Assembly (NCBI GenBank): GCA_037178625.1
Contig: CM074132.1
Span: 868,001-932,000, forward strand
Source: Skeletonema tropicum
Taxonomy: Eukaryota; Bacillariophyta; Thalassiosirophyceae; Thalassiosirales; Thalassiosiraceae
Reading direction: 5' to 3'
DNA: 64,000 nucleotides
In this document: one piece after another, positions 29,774-40,539 of the stretch
How the letters are laid out: each line of letters opens with the position of its first letter
How positions within the stretch are numbered: the first letter of the stretch is position 1
Translations under genes and position numbers: made by a program
Notes under the pieces: generated by a model
Databases searched by the model: none
What the model was told of the DNA's origin: nothing
What the model saw: the letters and a program-made list of their open reading frames with translations, nothing else

Positions 29774-32700
29774 GGCCAGTAGAGCCTATCGTCTTCGAAA
29801 AGAAAGAGAAATACCACTAGAATAGGAAGGAGATACAAAAGAAAGAAAAATACCACTAGAATAGGAAGGAATGAAATAGATCACCGAGTAAGTGAGGCGA
29901 ACACCCGAAGGAGAGCATAAATAGTAGTAGTCATGGTCGCAGTGCCTGACGGAGAAAAGATGGCCGAAGTGCCGACGTAAAGTGAGAAGGCCGGAGTGCC
30001 TGTAATGTTGGTAAATGAAAAAGAATAGGGACCGTGATTGACCAGGAAGAGAGATAGGAACATTTCGTATGAGAGACGACAAGAGAGCTGAAAAGGCCAG
30101 AGTAGACGAAAACTAATGTGCACCCAGAAGATAGGGTCACCGTTAACTATGTCATATTAGTTAGATTTTAGAGTGGCCGCACCTCGGACGAAAGCTGAGG
30201 GGAGATACTCTAGAAGGAGAGATGTCGAACACGATAATCAACGTGAAGCCTTTGATATCCAGGGAGACAGTCCGATAGAGGACAACTGCCGTATTCGAGG
30301 AGTAGAATACCGAAGAAAATTGAGCAGAACTAAGAGACAGATGAATAGCAAGAACAGCGGTTAACCAACAGATGCACATAAACTCTGCGAGATCGTAGAG
30401 ACCTGACTTATCGGACCAGAACGAGAGTGCTCACGGTAATGAACACGGGCCGGTAATATAATAGGTTGCACGTCACGGATGTCAAGTACACTATCCAAAA
30501 CCTCATGGAGAGATCTGACATGGAATCGGAGACAAGATACTATGAGATATACAAGCATCCCTGCTTGATATACAAGCATCCCTGCTTGAGAATGAGATCA
30601 AACGCTAAACCACGACAAGTATGAATAAAAATCCTTTTGAGGGCATAAATGCGAGAATAGTATTCGGGACTGTTCTGCATGAGAAGTCGATTGCAAATGG
30701 AAGCCGGGAAGAGGTTGATCTCAAGACATGAATATAAGCAATGTGAAACTGAAACACAAGATGAATGCTTGAACGCTTACAGTTACAGCAAAGCTATGAC
30801 ATTTAAGGTTATGGCATTTTGAGCCGACCGGCGTGATTGTTACTCTGATGATATGTATGTGCAAGTACCTTGGCACAATTCGTGTGAACATCCCTTTATC
30901 TTAGGTCAAACCAGATCAGTGAATGGCATCCCGGGTATATTGAGTACAGGACATCCGCAGACAGAGCTACGTGATGTTGCGAGAAAGATGGGGAGAGAAT
31001 GGCACAGAGTGTGTCATCTAACAACTCCTCCTCCAGGAAGGGAGAGGGAGAGAAAGAGAGAAATGGACAGCACTTGCTGTAAAAATAAGGAATAGGTGGC
31101 AACTCGATCATAACAAGAAACGGCTTGTCAACAAGTACTTGATAGGGAGTAGCTTCATGCCATGTGATGAGACAGGGACAAAGACAAATTCCATGATGTT
31201 GTACATACAATATACCTTGGGATCGGCGTACAGAAGATCGTAGCAACAGAGTTGGTTACCCTAGAACTTTATGACGGAGCAAATATTAGATGCGTGTAAT
31301 GGTGCACGGGCATTCAAAGTGAATCGGAAGCGAACACAAATATTAACAATCAATCGACAAACATTCTTATTTTGAATCGCAGGTTTGATGTGGTTGAGAT
31401 GTCAAGAAATAGGAAGTCCTCATCTTGGCAAAAGATCCCTCAGTATAAGCGTAGCCAATATATAGTACAAGCTGTATCGCTTTGATAACAGCGGGCGCGA
31501 ATACAAGCTGTAGTCTCCTATGACAATGTGTAAGAGACAAGAAATTGGATGTAGCCAGAACAACACGACCGCGGACGTTATTATCCATCATGATGAGCCG
31601 AGGAGGTAGTTTGAAGAACGGACCGCAGACAAGGACGTTACTATCCATCATGATGAGCGGATGATAATCTAACCAGAATTGATGGAGAAACGCCCTGCGG
31701 CAAAGGGGAAACAAAGCTGAAGAGAATAGATTGATGGAGAAACGCCCTGCGGCAAAAGGACGAACAAATGTACGAGAATAAGGGACGAACAAATGTACGA
31801 GCCGTGACTACCAAGGCATAACGAAATACTCCATAGCATCTTACCAATGAGGAGTCCAGAGTGAAGGACGATTGAACAACATGGTGAAAACAATGCGCAC
31901 TGAACTGGAGACGGGTTGACATCCAAGACCGGGAGACACTCGATATGATCAAGAATAGGGGCAGCAATACCTCGTGTAGACCAATAATTGAATGTCAAGC
32001 AGGGGAGAATATTGATACTTGACATTCCCAATATGGCACAGAAGAGGCAGATAAGAGAGATGACATAGACGAGGCAGATAAACGAGACAGAGAAGAGACA
32101 GAGAAGAAGAGGCAGATAAAAGAGATGGCATAGACGAGGCAGATAAGAGAGACAGAGACCAATGTAACAAGGAGTTGCCCTCATAACAGTTGCTAATGAT
32201 GCTCACGCTAATCATAGTGCAAGACGTGAAGGTACATATGACACTACTGATGAATGTGGATTAAACACCAGATGTCAAGCTAGGAAGAACGTGATGCACG
32301 TCTTATCACCCGACATAATGGCAGAGGAAATCAACGAGGTAGTACAGACCAAGATATCGGCAGAAGAGCGCAAATGAAGAAATGATGTTGAAGAACGCCT
32401 TGGGCCTTGGTCGGGTCGAATGGAAGCAACATGAAAAAGATTGGATGACCCACAGAGCGGCTATATAGCATCAAGTTGACCTTGTATCGTGATAACTATG
32501 GTGTGAACACCGTGATACCTTACATGGGCATAATTGCGTTAGCAGAGCAGAGCAAAACATTTCCGACAAGCCGACTCGATAGCTTAGTGATTATTGTCAG
32601 TGAGTTTCATGAAACTAGGACGTTAAGACCACGCGTAGTACCCGCAGTTGAGGTGACTGCTGACAATACTTGAGAGCAATTGCATGACAAGCACTGCGGG

Positions 32701-34944
32701 AGCGCCCTAACACATTTGGAGACGATTCTAGATGCATCGACAACGAGCCTTCTTAGTATGAGACGACAACAACAACTAGACTTTGCATCGACTTACTTGT
32801 AGTAGGACACTCAGACCAGGGATCGCAAATTCATATTATCAAAAGATACTGGAGCTGCAAATGAGTTTGAATATATCAGGCGAGACCAATCTCAAACGGC
32901 ACGAGAATGTCTGACAGAGTACGGGGTGCCATCGATAGGTTATCGTGGACGGTTAGATGCCGATTGTGGTAGACGGAGTAAAGCCACCACAGACTTCATG
33001 AGACTGATTCGACCAATCACCAACTCGACCAACAAAAGACTCGGCATACGGGGAGAATATGAGTGATATACCTCGCTCGTGATGCTGAAACACGAGATAT
33101 AGGCCAGGCTAATGCGAGTTGAACTAGAGGCGCACTGGACAATTTGATGCACAAATAATGTAAATGACTGGAACGAGGCGATATGACCGACTTAAACGAG
33201 GCGATATAACCACGACAACAAGAGACCGACTTAAAGATGTAGAGATATGCGAGAGGTGATGAGGCAATAGCAGGAGAGCCAACACCAACATACCAAGGAA
33301 GTCACACGCTAACTCTGGAAGCACGACATCCCACATGTTACACAAGCAATACAGGCGACACATATCGGAACATAGAAGAGGTTGCGAGGAAATGATTCCT
33401 TGAACAGCCAGACGCATCATTGCCGCGAATAGAACAGCCAGGCGCATCAAGGTTTGGGCTCATAAAACAGCACAGATACAGATCCAGATCCGTCACCCAC
33501 GGGACAATGCCTACCTCATCTACATAACTGCCATTAGACGTACCGGCCACCGATTTTTGTATGGGCAACGCACGCTTGAATTTAAGTGAGAACGTGGCTC
33601 GAAGCTAGAATCACTTGAGATAGTGAAGATAAAGGGAATGAAGTGAAGACTCGTCACTATGCGCAACATGATTTACAACGTACAGAACTATGCTTGCCAA
33701 AGGTGTATACAGGATGAAGAGTCACTCTCAAGACACGCGATTAGGGACACCATCCATCGTCCATTATGAGATAATATCGGTCGACGTAGATGACATCCTA
33801 CCAAGAACCAAGAACCCGAACGAGGTGATGATTAAGCTCTGAGAGAATAACAAACGACCTCGGGCAGGAAGAAGGACATGGCAAGAGCCTCTGAGACAAC
33901 ACGACGAATGAGAAGGAGGAGAGAGAACTCAATCAATTAAGTATCCAGAACGCTAGAACTAGACACCGGACTAAAGCGGTGAAAGAGGTAAAGATACCAG
34001 CAACCCATTTCTGTACGACGATCAATTCTGACTTGGACCGTCTCTACGATGTGGTCAAAGCACCTCGTGACACTCGGGCATACAGAACCGCGATGCATAT
34101 GAGGAGTTACATTGAAAGGATGCAATCGGGCATACAGAACCGCGATGCATATGAGGAGTTACATTAAAAGGATGTACATTGAAAGGTATTTACGTTTACG
34201 GGGAGACCGTAGAGGCTAGTGAAGATTGATCCAGCCGGTATGTAGGGATCATTTTGACCGCACTTCGTCTTGGACACCTCGAAAGCTGTTTACGGAATTA
34301 TACGTTACCTGGATAGGTATCCAGATAGGAGACTTGCTATGTATACAATACCAATACATGTCGAAGAAGCCCCAAAGCATAGCACAGATTGGAAGGATTT
34401 TTACGGGAGACGATTGAGGAAGACCCAGCGGAAATACCAGTTCCGTTGGGAGAGAAGGTGAGGATCAGAATCTTATCGTTCAATAAACAAGGAGCAGAGT
34501 ACGGTTGAATTTACAAATCTTGGAGCCGACACCGAGATGGTAGCGATGCGCTTCGCGAGAGGTTCGACAGTTGCACTGAAGATCAACCTAAAGATGTTCG
34601 CTGTACCAACTGACTGAGCACATTCGCGGTACCAATTGACTGAGCACCTGATTTCTTTTGTGACAATGACAGTATGGTGAACGTTACGAATACTCCAACA
34701 TCCGCTACAAAACTCAGTCAGACACCTTATCATCAAGGGGGAGTATACCGCAACAGGAATTTTACAATGTCGATAATACCTCCTGGACGGAGCCAACTAC
34801 TCAGACACACTCAAGAAGATATCACCTTTATACAAGAGGATTCAACTTTATATTACCCAAATCAGTGCACGATAGTGGATGAGAAGATTTCCAATGAGAC
34901 TTAGCTTTATGAATCGCAAGCGTAAGCTTACAATTCACGGGGAG
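29774..34944 (+). other. Interior of the LTR-type element: decayed or non-coding, purine-rich
   Basis: No long gene. Local duplications include GATGGAGAAACGCCCTGCGG (twice, 31681–31755), CATCATGATGAGC (31585 and 31648), AGGCAGATAA-type blocks (32047–32150) and a 50-bp direct repeat at 34077–34165. At about 34260–34440 the plus strand reads AVYGIIRYLDRYPDRRLAMY, then STDWKDFYG. This resembles the link between reverse transcriptase and RNase H in diatom copia polyproteins, so a decayed pol is likely but not proven. Confidence 0.45.
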
Positions 34945-35120
34945 CGTTTCGTGTAGCACAGAACGTCTCATTCCCTTAGACGATCACTCACTTCTCACCA
35001 ATCTTTATCCTTGTTATGTATCCTTACCATGTAATTATATTATTAGTTGATGTTATCGCAGTAGTACTGATTAGTCTGTATATATTACATAATCATTAAC
35101 GTAGAGTGAGAAACGAATCG
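34945..35120 (+). repeat. Right terminal direct repeat (LTR-like, 176 bp)
   Basis: Identical to 28223–28398; followed by the TTGC duplication. Confidence 0.9.
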
Positions 35121-37600
35121 TTGCTGCCGGGAAGCAAGATGCGACGTGGATCTTCAGACAGATTTGGGGCGCAGCGACGCCTTCGCAACGAACCACAACC
35201 AAAGTATTGTAACCCACGGGAACTCCCCCAGGATAGATATCGTTGCTGGTAAGGAAATGGCGGCAACGCGGACTGTCCCTTACAGCAATTTCGTTTGGTA
35301 AGGGACATACTGTTCCTCCGTAGATGTACGAGGGGGGAAAGGGGAAAAAGAGGATGCAACCCAAGTGTGTAGAACGGGGGCGAAGGTTCATAGAAATTAG
35401 AGTTGGGTCACGTTCCATCACGGGAAAAAAGTTGGGACAAGGAAATTTTTCAGATCGGGTGGATGGAATCACGGGTGCAAATGGAACCAAAAAATGAAAA
35501 TTGCTTTGTTATCAGTTAAATAGGCCATCTAGCGTTAGATATACCTTTTACAATGCTCTGCATGACCAAGAAGCCCCCTGCAACTCTCACTACTACCCCA
35601 TTCATTCAATTCAATGCACTCAAAAGATCAACAAGCGGTCGTTGGCCAATATCCATGTCGTCATCCTTCAATGGAGGAAGGTAGTCATCCTCTAGCGACA
35701 ATCCAGTCAACTGTTCATAGTACATGTGGAGAAGGCGGTTATTTTCACGAGTGTAAATGATTCGTGCAGCAAGTTGTGGGTCCATTCTGGCCCTCCTGAT
35801 GAATATATAGTACTTGAGATGCACGGCTCCAGACTCTCTCTGATGGTGCGGAGGTGGCAGGAATGGCAAGGAAAGCTCGAGCCAAGTTGGCAACTGTTGG
35901 AAACCTGTGCGGCGGAGGGGACACTACTATTTGTTTGAGCTAGAGCAGCAGATGACCACCATGGAAGCCATCGGAGGCGAGCAAGAGGCCGATTTGCATC
36001 ATGGTTTTTGATACAATTTCAATAGGTTATGGGTCCTCACGGGTCTTCACGTGATGAAGGGTCGCGTGATTGGATTTCACGGATCACGTGACTCACGTGA
36101 GTACTCCAACTCTAATAGAAATTAATATTGCTAACCAGCAATTTCGTTGCTGGTAAGGGATTTCTACGTAGCCTGGTATGTTTTCTTACCAGCAACAAAA
36201 TTGCTGGTAAGAAATTTATCTGGGATATGGGTCTGGGCAGTATCAAAGTATTCACCCCATCGGTAAGTGGGTACTCTCATCTACCCATCCACTCAGTTTT
36301 GCTGGGGTTTGAGTAGATTGGGTACATAAGTGCTCTTCCGTGTACCCGTCTGCCAATCTCGGCTCTATGCTCTATCTGCATCAACTGCCTTCCTGAGGGT
36401 GCCCTTAGTAAATGCACCTGACTTGATGATCTTCATCTGCGAAAAATTAATAATAATAATAACTTAGAAAATTACTCAACTATCCTAAATACAATACATA
36501 CTTGCTGAGTAGACTCGAGGTCTGTTCATTGCCATGTGTTTACACACACAGCAAGGCCGCAACGAGGCGGCTGAGGCTAATCCTGGCCTCTCCTTTTCGA
36601 AAAGGCTATTTCTATTCCCTGAAATGCTGGTCTGAGGGGAGAGTGTAATTCAAGAGTAGGTAATAAAATGTTGACGTCCTTGCCCCCTTATGCACGGCTG
36701 TCCCAGGAAAGAATTAGTGAATTTTAGCGATTTTTCTTATTCATTTCAGATGCCCATCCGCTTCAACAAGTTCCGCTCCTGTCCGCCGCCACTTAGAGAA
36801 GCCCTCGCGCAATGGCCAAAAATTCCATGAAGTTGCATAACTACGCCGTACCGTGCTCAGAAGAACCATTGCCATTGCTTCCACATACTGCTTTTGCTGG
36901 GCGTTTTTTCATAGTAGCTTCATCAAGTGCAGCCGGACATCCCATAAAAAAAGGCCCCGCAAACTCGGTAATGCAGGTTAACGAAACGATGATGCGTGCG
37001 CGAAACTTATTATTGGAACTTTTGTTGTTCCTGTCGATTGGAGAGTCATGTTGGTACACCATCAACGGAGGCGCAGACGAGTACGGCCTCGCTCGTCGAC
37101 TTGGATTCTTTAGGAAGGACGATTAGTATGCTTTACTTGTCGGCACTTGGCTGGTATCATACACTTGTACGGTCAATCCAGTTACTACTGAGCGTGAGAA
37201 GATGGAGAAGATACAAATCAATCGAGATGAATGGAACAATTTGATGATTGAATATAAAAGTAATGAGGTGTGAGCCGGCTCAAGTTGATTGGAGGAATGA
37301 TTTGATTAAATACTACGAACGTCCTGTTTGAATGGCAGCGGATATACGTGACAAAAACTTTGCCATCGGCTCGTTCTACCGCTCCAAGATATGACAACAA
37401 TGCAGCGCATTTAAAGTGGCAGTTTTGTTTCTGAGAGATAACATTTATTCACATCAAGCAACTGCGCGAAATTGTCCTTATTTGGTTTAACGGGAGGAGG
37501 TTGTGTGTTTGGGGTCTCTAAGCTACTGCAGACGCAACAATTCAACACAAAGTTAACTTCATCAAATCAGACCTGATCGTCAGGATGCAATAGCGTTAGA
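35121..37600. other. Gene-poor region with short hairpin elements
   Basis: Only weak short open frames (for example 104 codons at 36812, and minus-strand frames at 35071–35490 and 35606–35893), none recognised. Two neighbouring hairpins stand out: ACCAGCAA-TTTCG-TTGCTGGT (36134–36154) and the 13-bp-stem TTCTTACCAGCAA-CAAAA-TTGCTGGTAAGAA (36181–36211). Related partial copies lie at about 35238–35300. Confidence 0.4.
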
Positions 37601-37649
37601 TTATTGTGCAAGGCATTTGTTATTCAACAAGTTGAAGTGCTCAGACTTC

Positions 37650-38240
37650 TTCTATATATCAATGTGGATGACATATCAACTCAGACCTAACAAATATCTT
37701 ACAAAGTCCGTACAATCACTATACTACTCAATTTTGGCCAATTTTAATGCCCTCGTAAGGACACATTTAGTGCTTCTATTGTGCATTCGCACGTGATTTT
37801 ACAGATTGAAGTCACCAGACCTTTTCTATGCATTCATGTGGACGACATATCAACTCCAACCTCGGGTATGTCATCTGTAGCTCGTGTGACACTACGCTAC
37901 TCAGTCACGGCCAAATCAATAAATGCCTCATCAGAACACATTGAGTGCTTCTATTGTGTGATATATCAGTGATGTAAGAGGTTTTAATAATCAGGCCTTA
38001 TCTATGCATCCATGTGGACGACATATCAACTCTAACCTCGGGTATGTCATCTGTAGCTCGTATATCAATATGCTACTCAATCTTTGTCAAGCCCAGTGCC
38101 CTCTTCAAAACACATATTTTGACTATATTGTGTGATGTATTTGTGCTTGTGAACGTTTTAGTCAGCAAACCTCTTCTATGCATGCATATAGACAACATAT
38201 CAACTCTAACCTCGGATATGCCATCTGTAGTGTTCACAGC
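37650..38240. repeat. Tandem repeat, ~170–190 bp period
   Basis: About four degenerate units sharing GGACGACATATCAACTC, AACCTCGGGTATGTCATCTG and TAGCTCGT, with CTTCTATGCAT upstream of each core. This is a different sequence from the adjacent satellite. Confidence 0.75.
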
Positions 38241-38309
38241 AACCTTGTAATGATCGATTTGGGCAACGTGTTAGCTCAGTATTTTGACACCATTTTATGC
38301 GTCTAGCAC

Positions 38310-39190
38310 CGTCAATTCAAGCAATATCCGCTGCTAGTGGTGCATTATAGTTGGCAACGATAGTACGAAAGGACATATACACGGCTCATGGTAACTACAC
38401 TTGTAGCGACGATGTTACAGTCTCGTATGCGACTTGATGAAGGCCAAGTGAGCGTAGAGCTAGCTGTTTGCGACACATTTATGTGTGCAGCGACGTGAAT
38501 ATGAGCCTGAGCCGCTGCTAGTGGTTCATTATAGTTGGTAACGATAATACGAAAGGACATATACAAGGCTCATGGTAACTACACTTGTAGCGGCGATGCT
38601 GCAGTCTCGTATGCGACTTGATGAAGGCCAAGTGAGCATAGAGCTAGCTGTTTGCGACACATTTATGTGTGTGGCGACGTGAATATGAGCCTGAGCCGCT
38701 GCTAGTTGTTCATTATAGTTGGCAACAATAGTATAGAAGGAAATGTATACGGCTCATGGTAACTGCACTTGTAGCGGAGATGTTACAGACTCGTATGCGA
38801 CTCGATGAATGCCGATTGAGCGTAGAGCCAGCTCCGTCTTTCACCAACTCAATGTGTGCAGCGACGTGAATATGAGCCTGAGCCGCTGCTAGTTGTTCAT
38901 TATAGTTGGCAACAATAGTATAGAAGGAAATGTATACGGCTCATGAAGACTACACTTGTAGCGGAGATGTTACAGCCTCGTATGCGACTTGATGAAGGCC
39001 AATCGAGCGTAGAGCTAGCTCCTTCTTTCACCCTTACAATGTCTGTAGCGACGTGGATATGAGCCTGAGCCGTTGCTAGTTGTTCATTATAGTTGGCAAC
39101 GATAGTATAGAAGGAAATGTATACGGCTCATGAGGACTACACTTGTTTCGGCGATGCTGCAGCCTCGTATGCGACTTGATGAAGAAACAG
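38310..39190. repeat. Satellite cluster, ~185-bp monomer (five units)
   Basis: Cores GAGCCTGAGCCGCTGCTAGT recur at about 38510, 38692, 38878 and 39063, with a partial unit at 38320. Each monomer also has TATACGGCTCATG, TGTAGCGGCGATG and CTCGTATGCGACTTGATGAA. It shares GCCGCT.CTAGTGG..CATTATA and GTAG(A)AGCGATGCTAC-like blocks with the larger cluster at 40.5–43.1 kb. Confidence 0.85.
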
Positions 39191-39536
39191 TAGAATTCCT
39201 ACGTTCAAAAGTATCCAAGACCCAAGCAATCAGGATCATCTGGCTGGACGGAGAGTCTTCTGTTCTCCTTCATCTTGAGAGATTTCAGAACACTACTTAT
39301 TGTATTGCTATTGTCTATTTCATCGTAATAGATTGTAGGAACGACGTAAGCATTCCATTGGGGATTACGTCCATTAATCATAGTACTAATAGTAATAGTT
39401 TGTTAGTGGTAGGCTTGTGACTCGAATGTTTGGTGTTGGTGTCTCTTTTTCTGTGTGTTTGTAGCACGTTTCTCACTAACATCACACCATTTCCATTTGC
39501 ATTTTCAATAGATAAGCTCCGTACTGCCGCTGCAAA

Positions 39537-40319
39537 ATGATTGCCAACTTTTGGGTCGATGCGGTCCCTGAAGCAACCGAGGAGGGCCCTGTCCCGGGAC
39601 GCATGGCGACCTTCATGGTTGGCCATTGCATATTTTTCATGTTCAATTTTTTGAATGTGTGCTACTTGGTTTTGTTCGAAGAGTTCACCTTCCAACGGTT
39701 CCGCAAGAACATCCTCTTGCAGTTCGGATTGGTTGCATGCTTTGTTCAGATATTCAGCTGCATTACTTCCATCCATCGCTACAACATCGATGATGAATAC
39801 GGTATTTGGAATGAAGCTGGTGTGTATATCGGTCTTGTCGCCTTTACATTCTTCAACTTCACGGACTTGTATCTTATTTTCCAACCAAAGAAGAATGTGA
39901 CAGCCATTCGCTTAGGAATGTGTTTCTGGGTTGTTTTGTCAATCGGAAATGGTTATTATTCGAGGGCCAATTGGGATGAATTGACTACTAAACCCTTTCA
40001 AGTGCTCATTGGTTTGTCCACATTGTCGCACATCGTCGCCCTCATTGTTTTTCGCAAGTATGTCGACGATGGTACCGTTAGCGTTGAATCGGTTGCTTCC
40101 AAAGACGCCATGTTGAGGATGCTCATGGTACTGATTATTGTAGACTGTCTTTGTTTGGGCGGAGCAGCACTTAAAAAGCCGATCCTCTCGTATCCAGGAA
40201 CTGGCCTCACATTCACCGTGATGGTGATCGCAATGACTTTCATTGGTAGAATGGATTTCATGACAGGAAAAAGTGCTGTGGTTGGCACAGAGACTCAGCC
40301 CCTCAGAAGTAATGTGTAG
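39537..40319 (+). CDS. Seven-TM membrane protein, unrecognised
   Basis: A 260-aa single exon. Hydrophobic segments lie at about 23–47 (MVGHCIFFMFNFLNVCYLVL), 58–79 (LLQFGLVACFVQIFSCITSI), 90–115 (VYIGLVAFTFFNFTDLYLIF), 122–141 (LGMCFWVVLSIGNGYY), 152–172 (VLIGLSTLSHIVALIVF), 190–212 (LRMLMVLIIVDCLCLGGAAL) and 224–242 (LTFTVMVIAMTFIGRM). The C-terminus is short and hydrophilic. Seven segments suggest a receptor-like fold, but no rhodopsin lysine, DRY or other diagnostic motif is visible. It resembles the six-TM genes at 27.1 and 60.0 kb in size, single-copy style and satellite neighbours, but I see no convincing sequence match. It lies between two satellite clusters. Confidence 0.7.
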   Translation: MIANFWVDAVPEATEEGPVPGRMATFMVGHCIFFMFNFLNVCYLVLFEEFTFQRFRKNILLQFGLVACFVQIFSCITSIHRYNIDDEYGIWNEAGVYIGLVAFTFFNFTDLYLIFQPKKNVTAIRLGMCFWVVLSIGNGYYSRANWDELTTKPFQVLIGLSTLSHIVALIVFRKYVDDGTVSVESVASKDAMLRMLMVLIIVDCLCLGGAALKKPILSYPGTGLTFTVMVIAMTFIGRMDFMTGKSAVVGTETQPLRSNV

Positions 40320-40539
40320 TTCTTTTTTCTTTCAATGGAAAGCGCTTTGGTCTCAAGACCTAAAAACATCAATGATTAGTTGACAAATGGGTAGCGATAG
40401 AAACAAGAATAAGTGTCTAATATTAATGTGTAGGTACTTCAACAAATAATATACGAAAGGAGAGAAAGGCTCCTCGTCATACTCAAAACTCATCTGTTCC
40501 TTAAAAAGTGTGACTTTGTAGAGTCTTTTGTGTCAAAAA

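Larger units (their letters stand above)
28223..35120 (+). mobile_element. 6.9-kb non-autonomous LTR-type element
   Basis: Identical 176-bp direct repeats lie at 28223–28398 and 34945–35120. The flanks are TTGC on both sides (28219–28222 and 35121–35124), a 4-bp target duplication exactly at the repeat edges. The ends read CGTTTCGT...ACGAATCG, a near-perfect short inverted pair but not the usual TG...CA. TTTATCAGACAGCC just inside the left repeat could be a primer binding site, and CACGGGGAGC just before the right repeat a polypurine tract. The ~6.5-kb interior has no long protein-like ORF. It consists of hairpin and tandem arrays (28.5–29.8 kb), purine-rich sequence and many small duplications, so it behaves like a large retrotransposon derivative mobilised in trans. 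Identical ends imply very recent insertion. Confidence 0.75.

Noticed and set aside
35071..35490. 139-codon minus-strand ORF
   Set aside because: It runs across the right end of the LTR-type element, so its C-terminus is element sequence; the rest has no recognisable domain.
36812..37126. 104-codon ORF starting MAKNSMKLHNYAVP
   Set aside because: No domain, no neighbouring exons, and it lies in repeat-rich sequence; not enough to call a gene.
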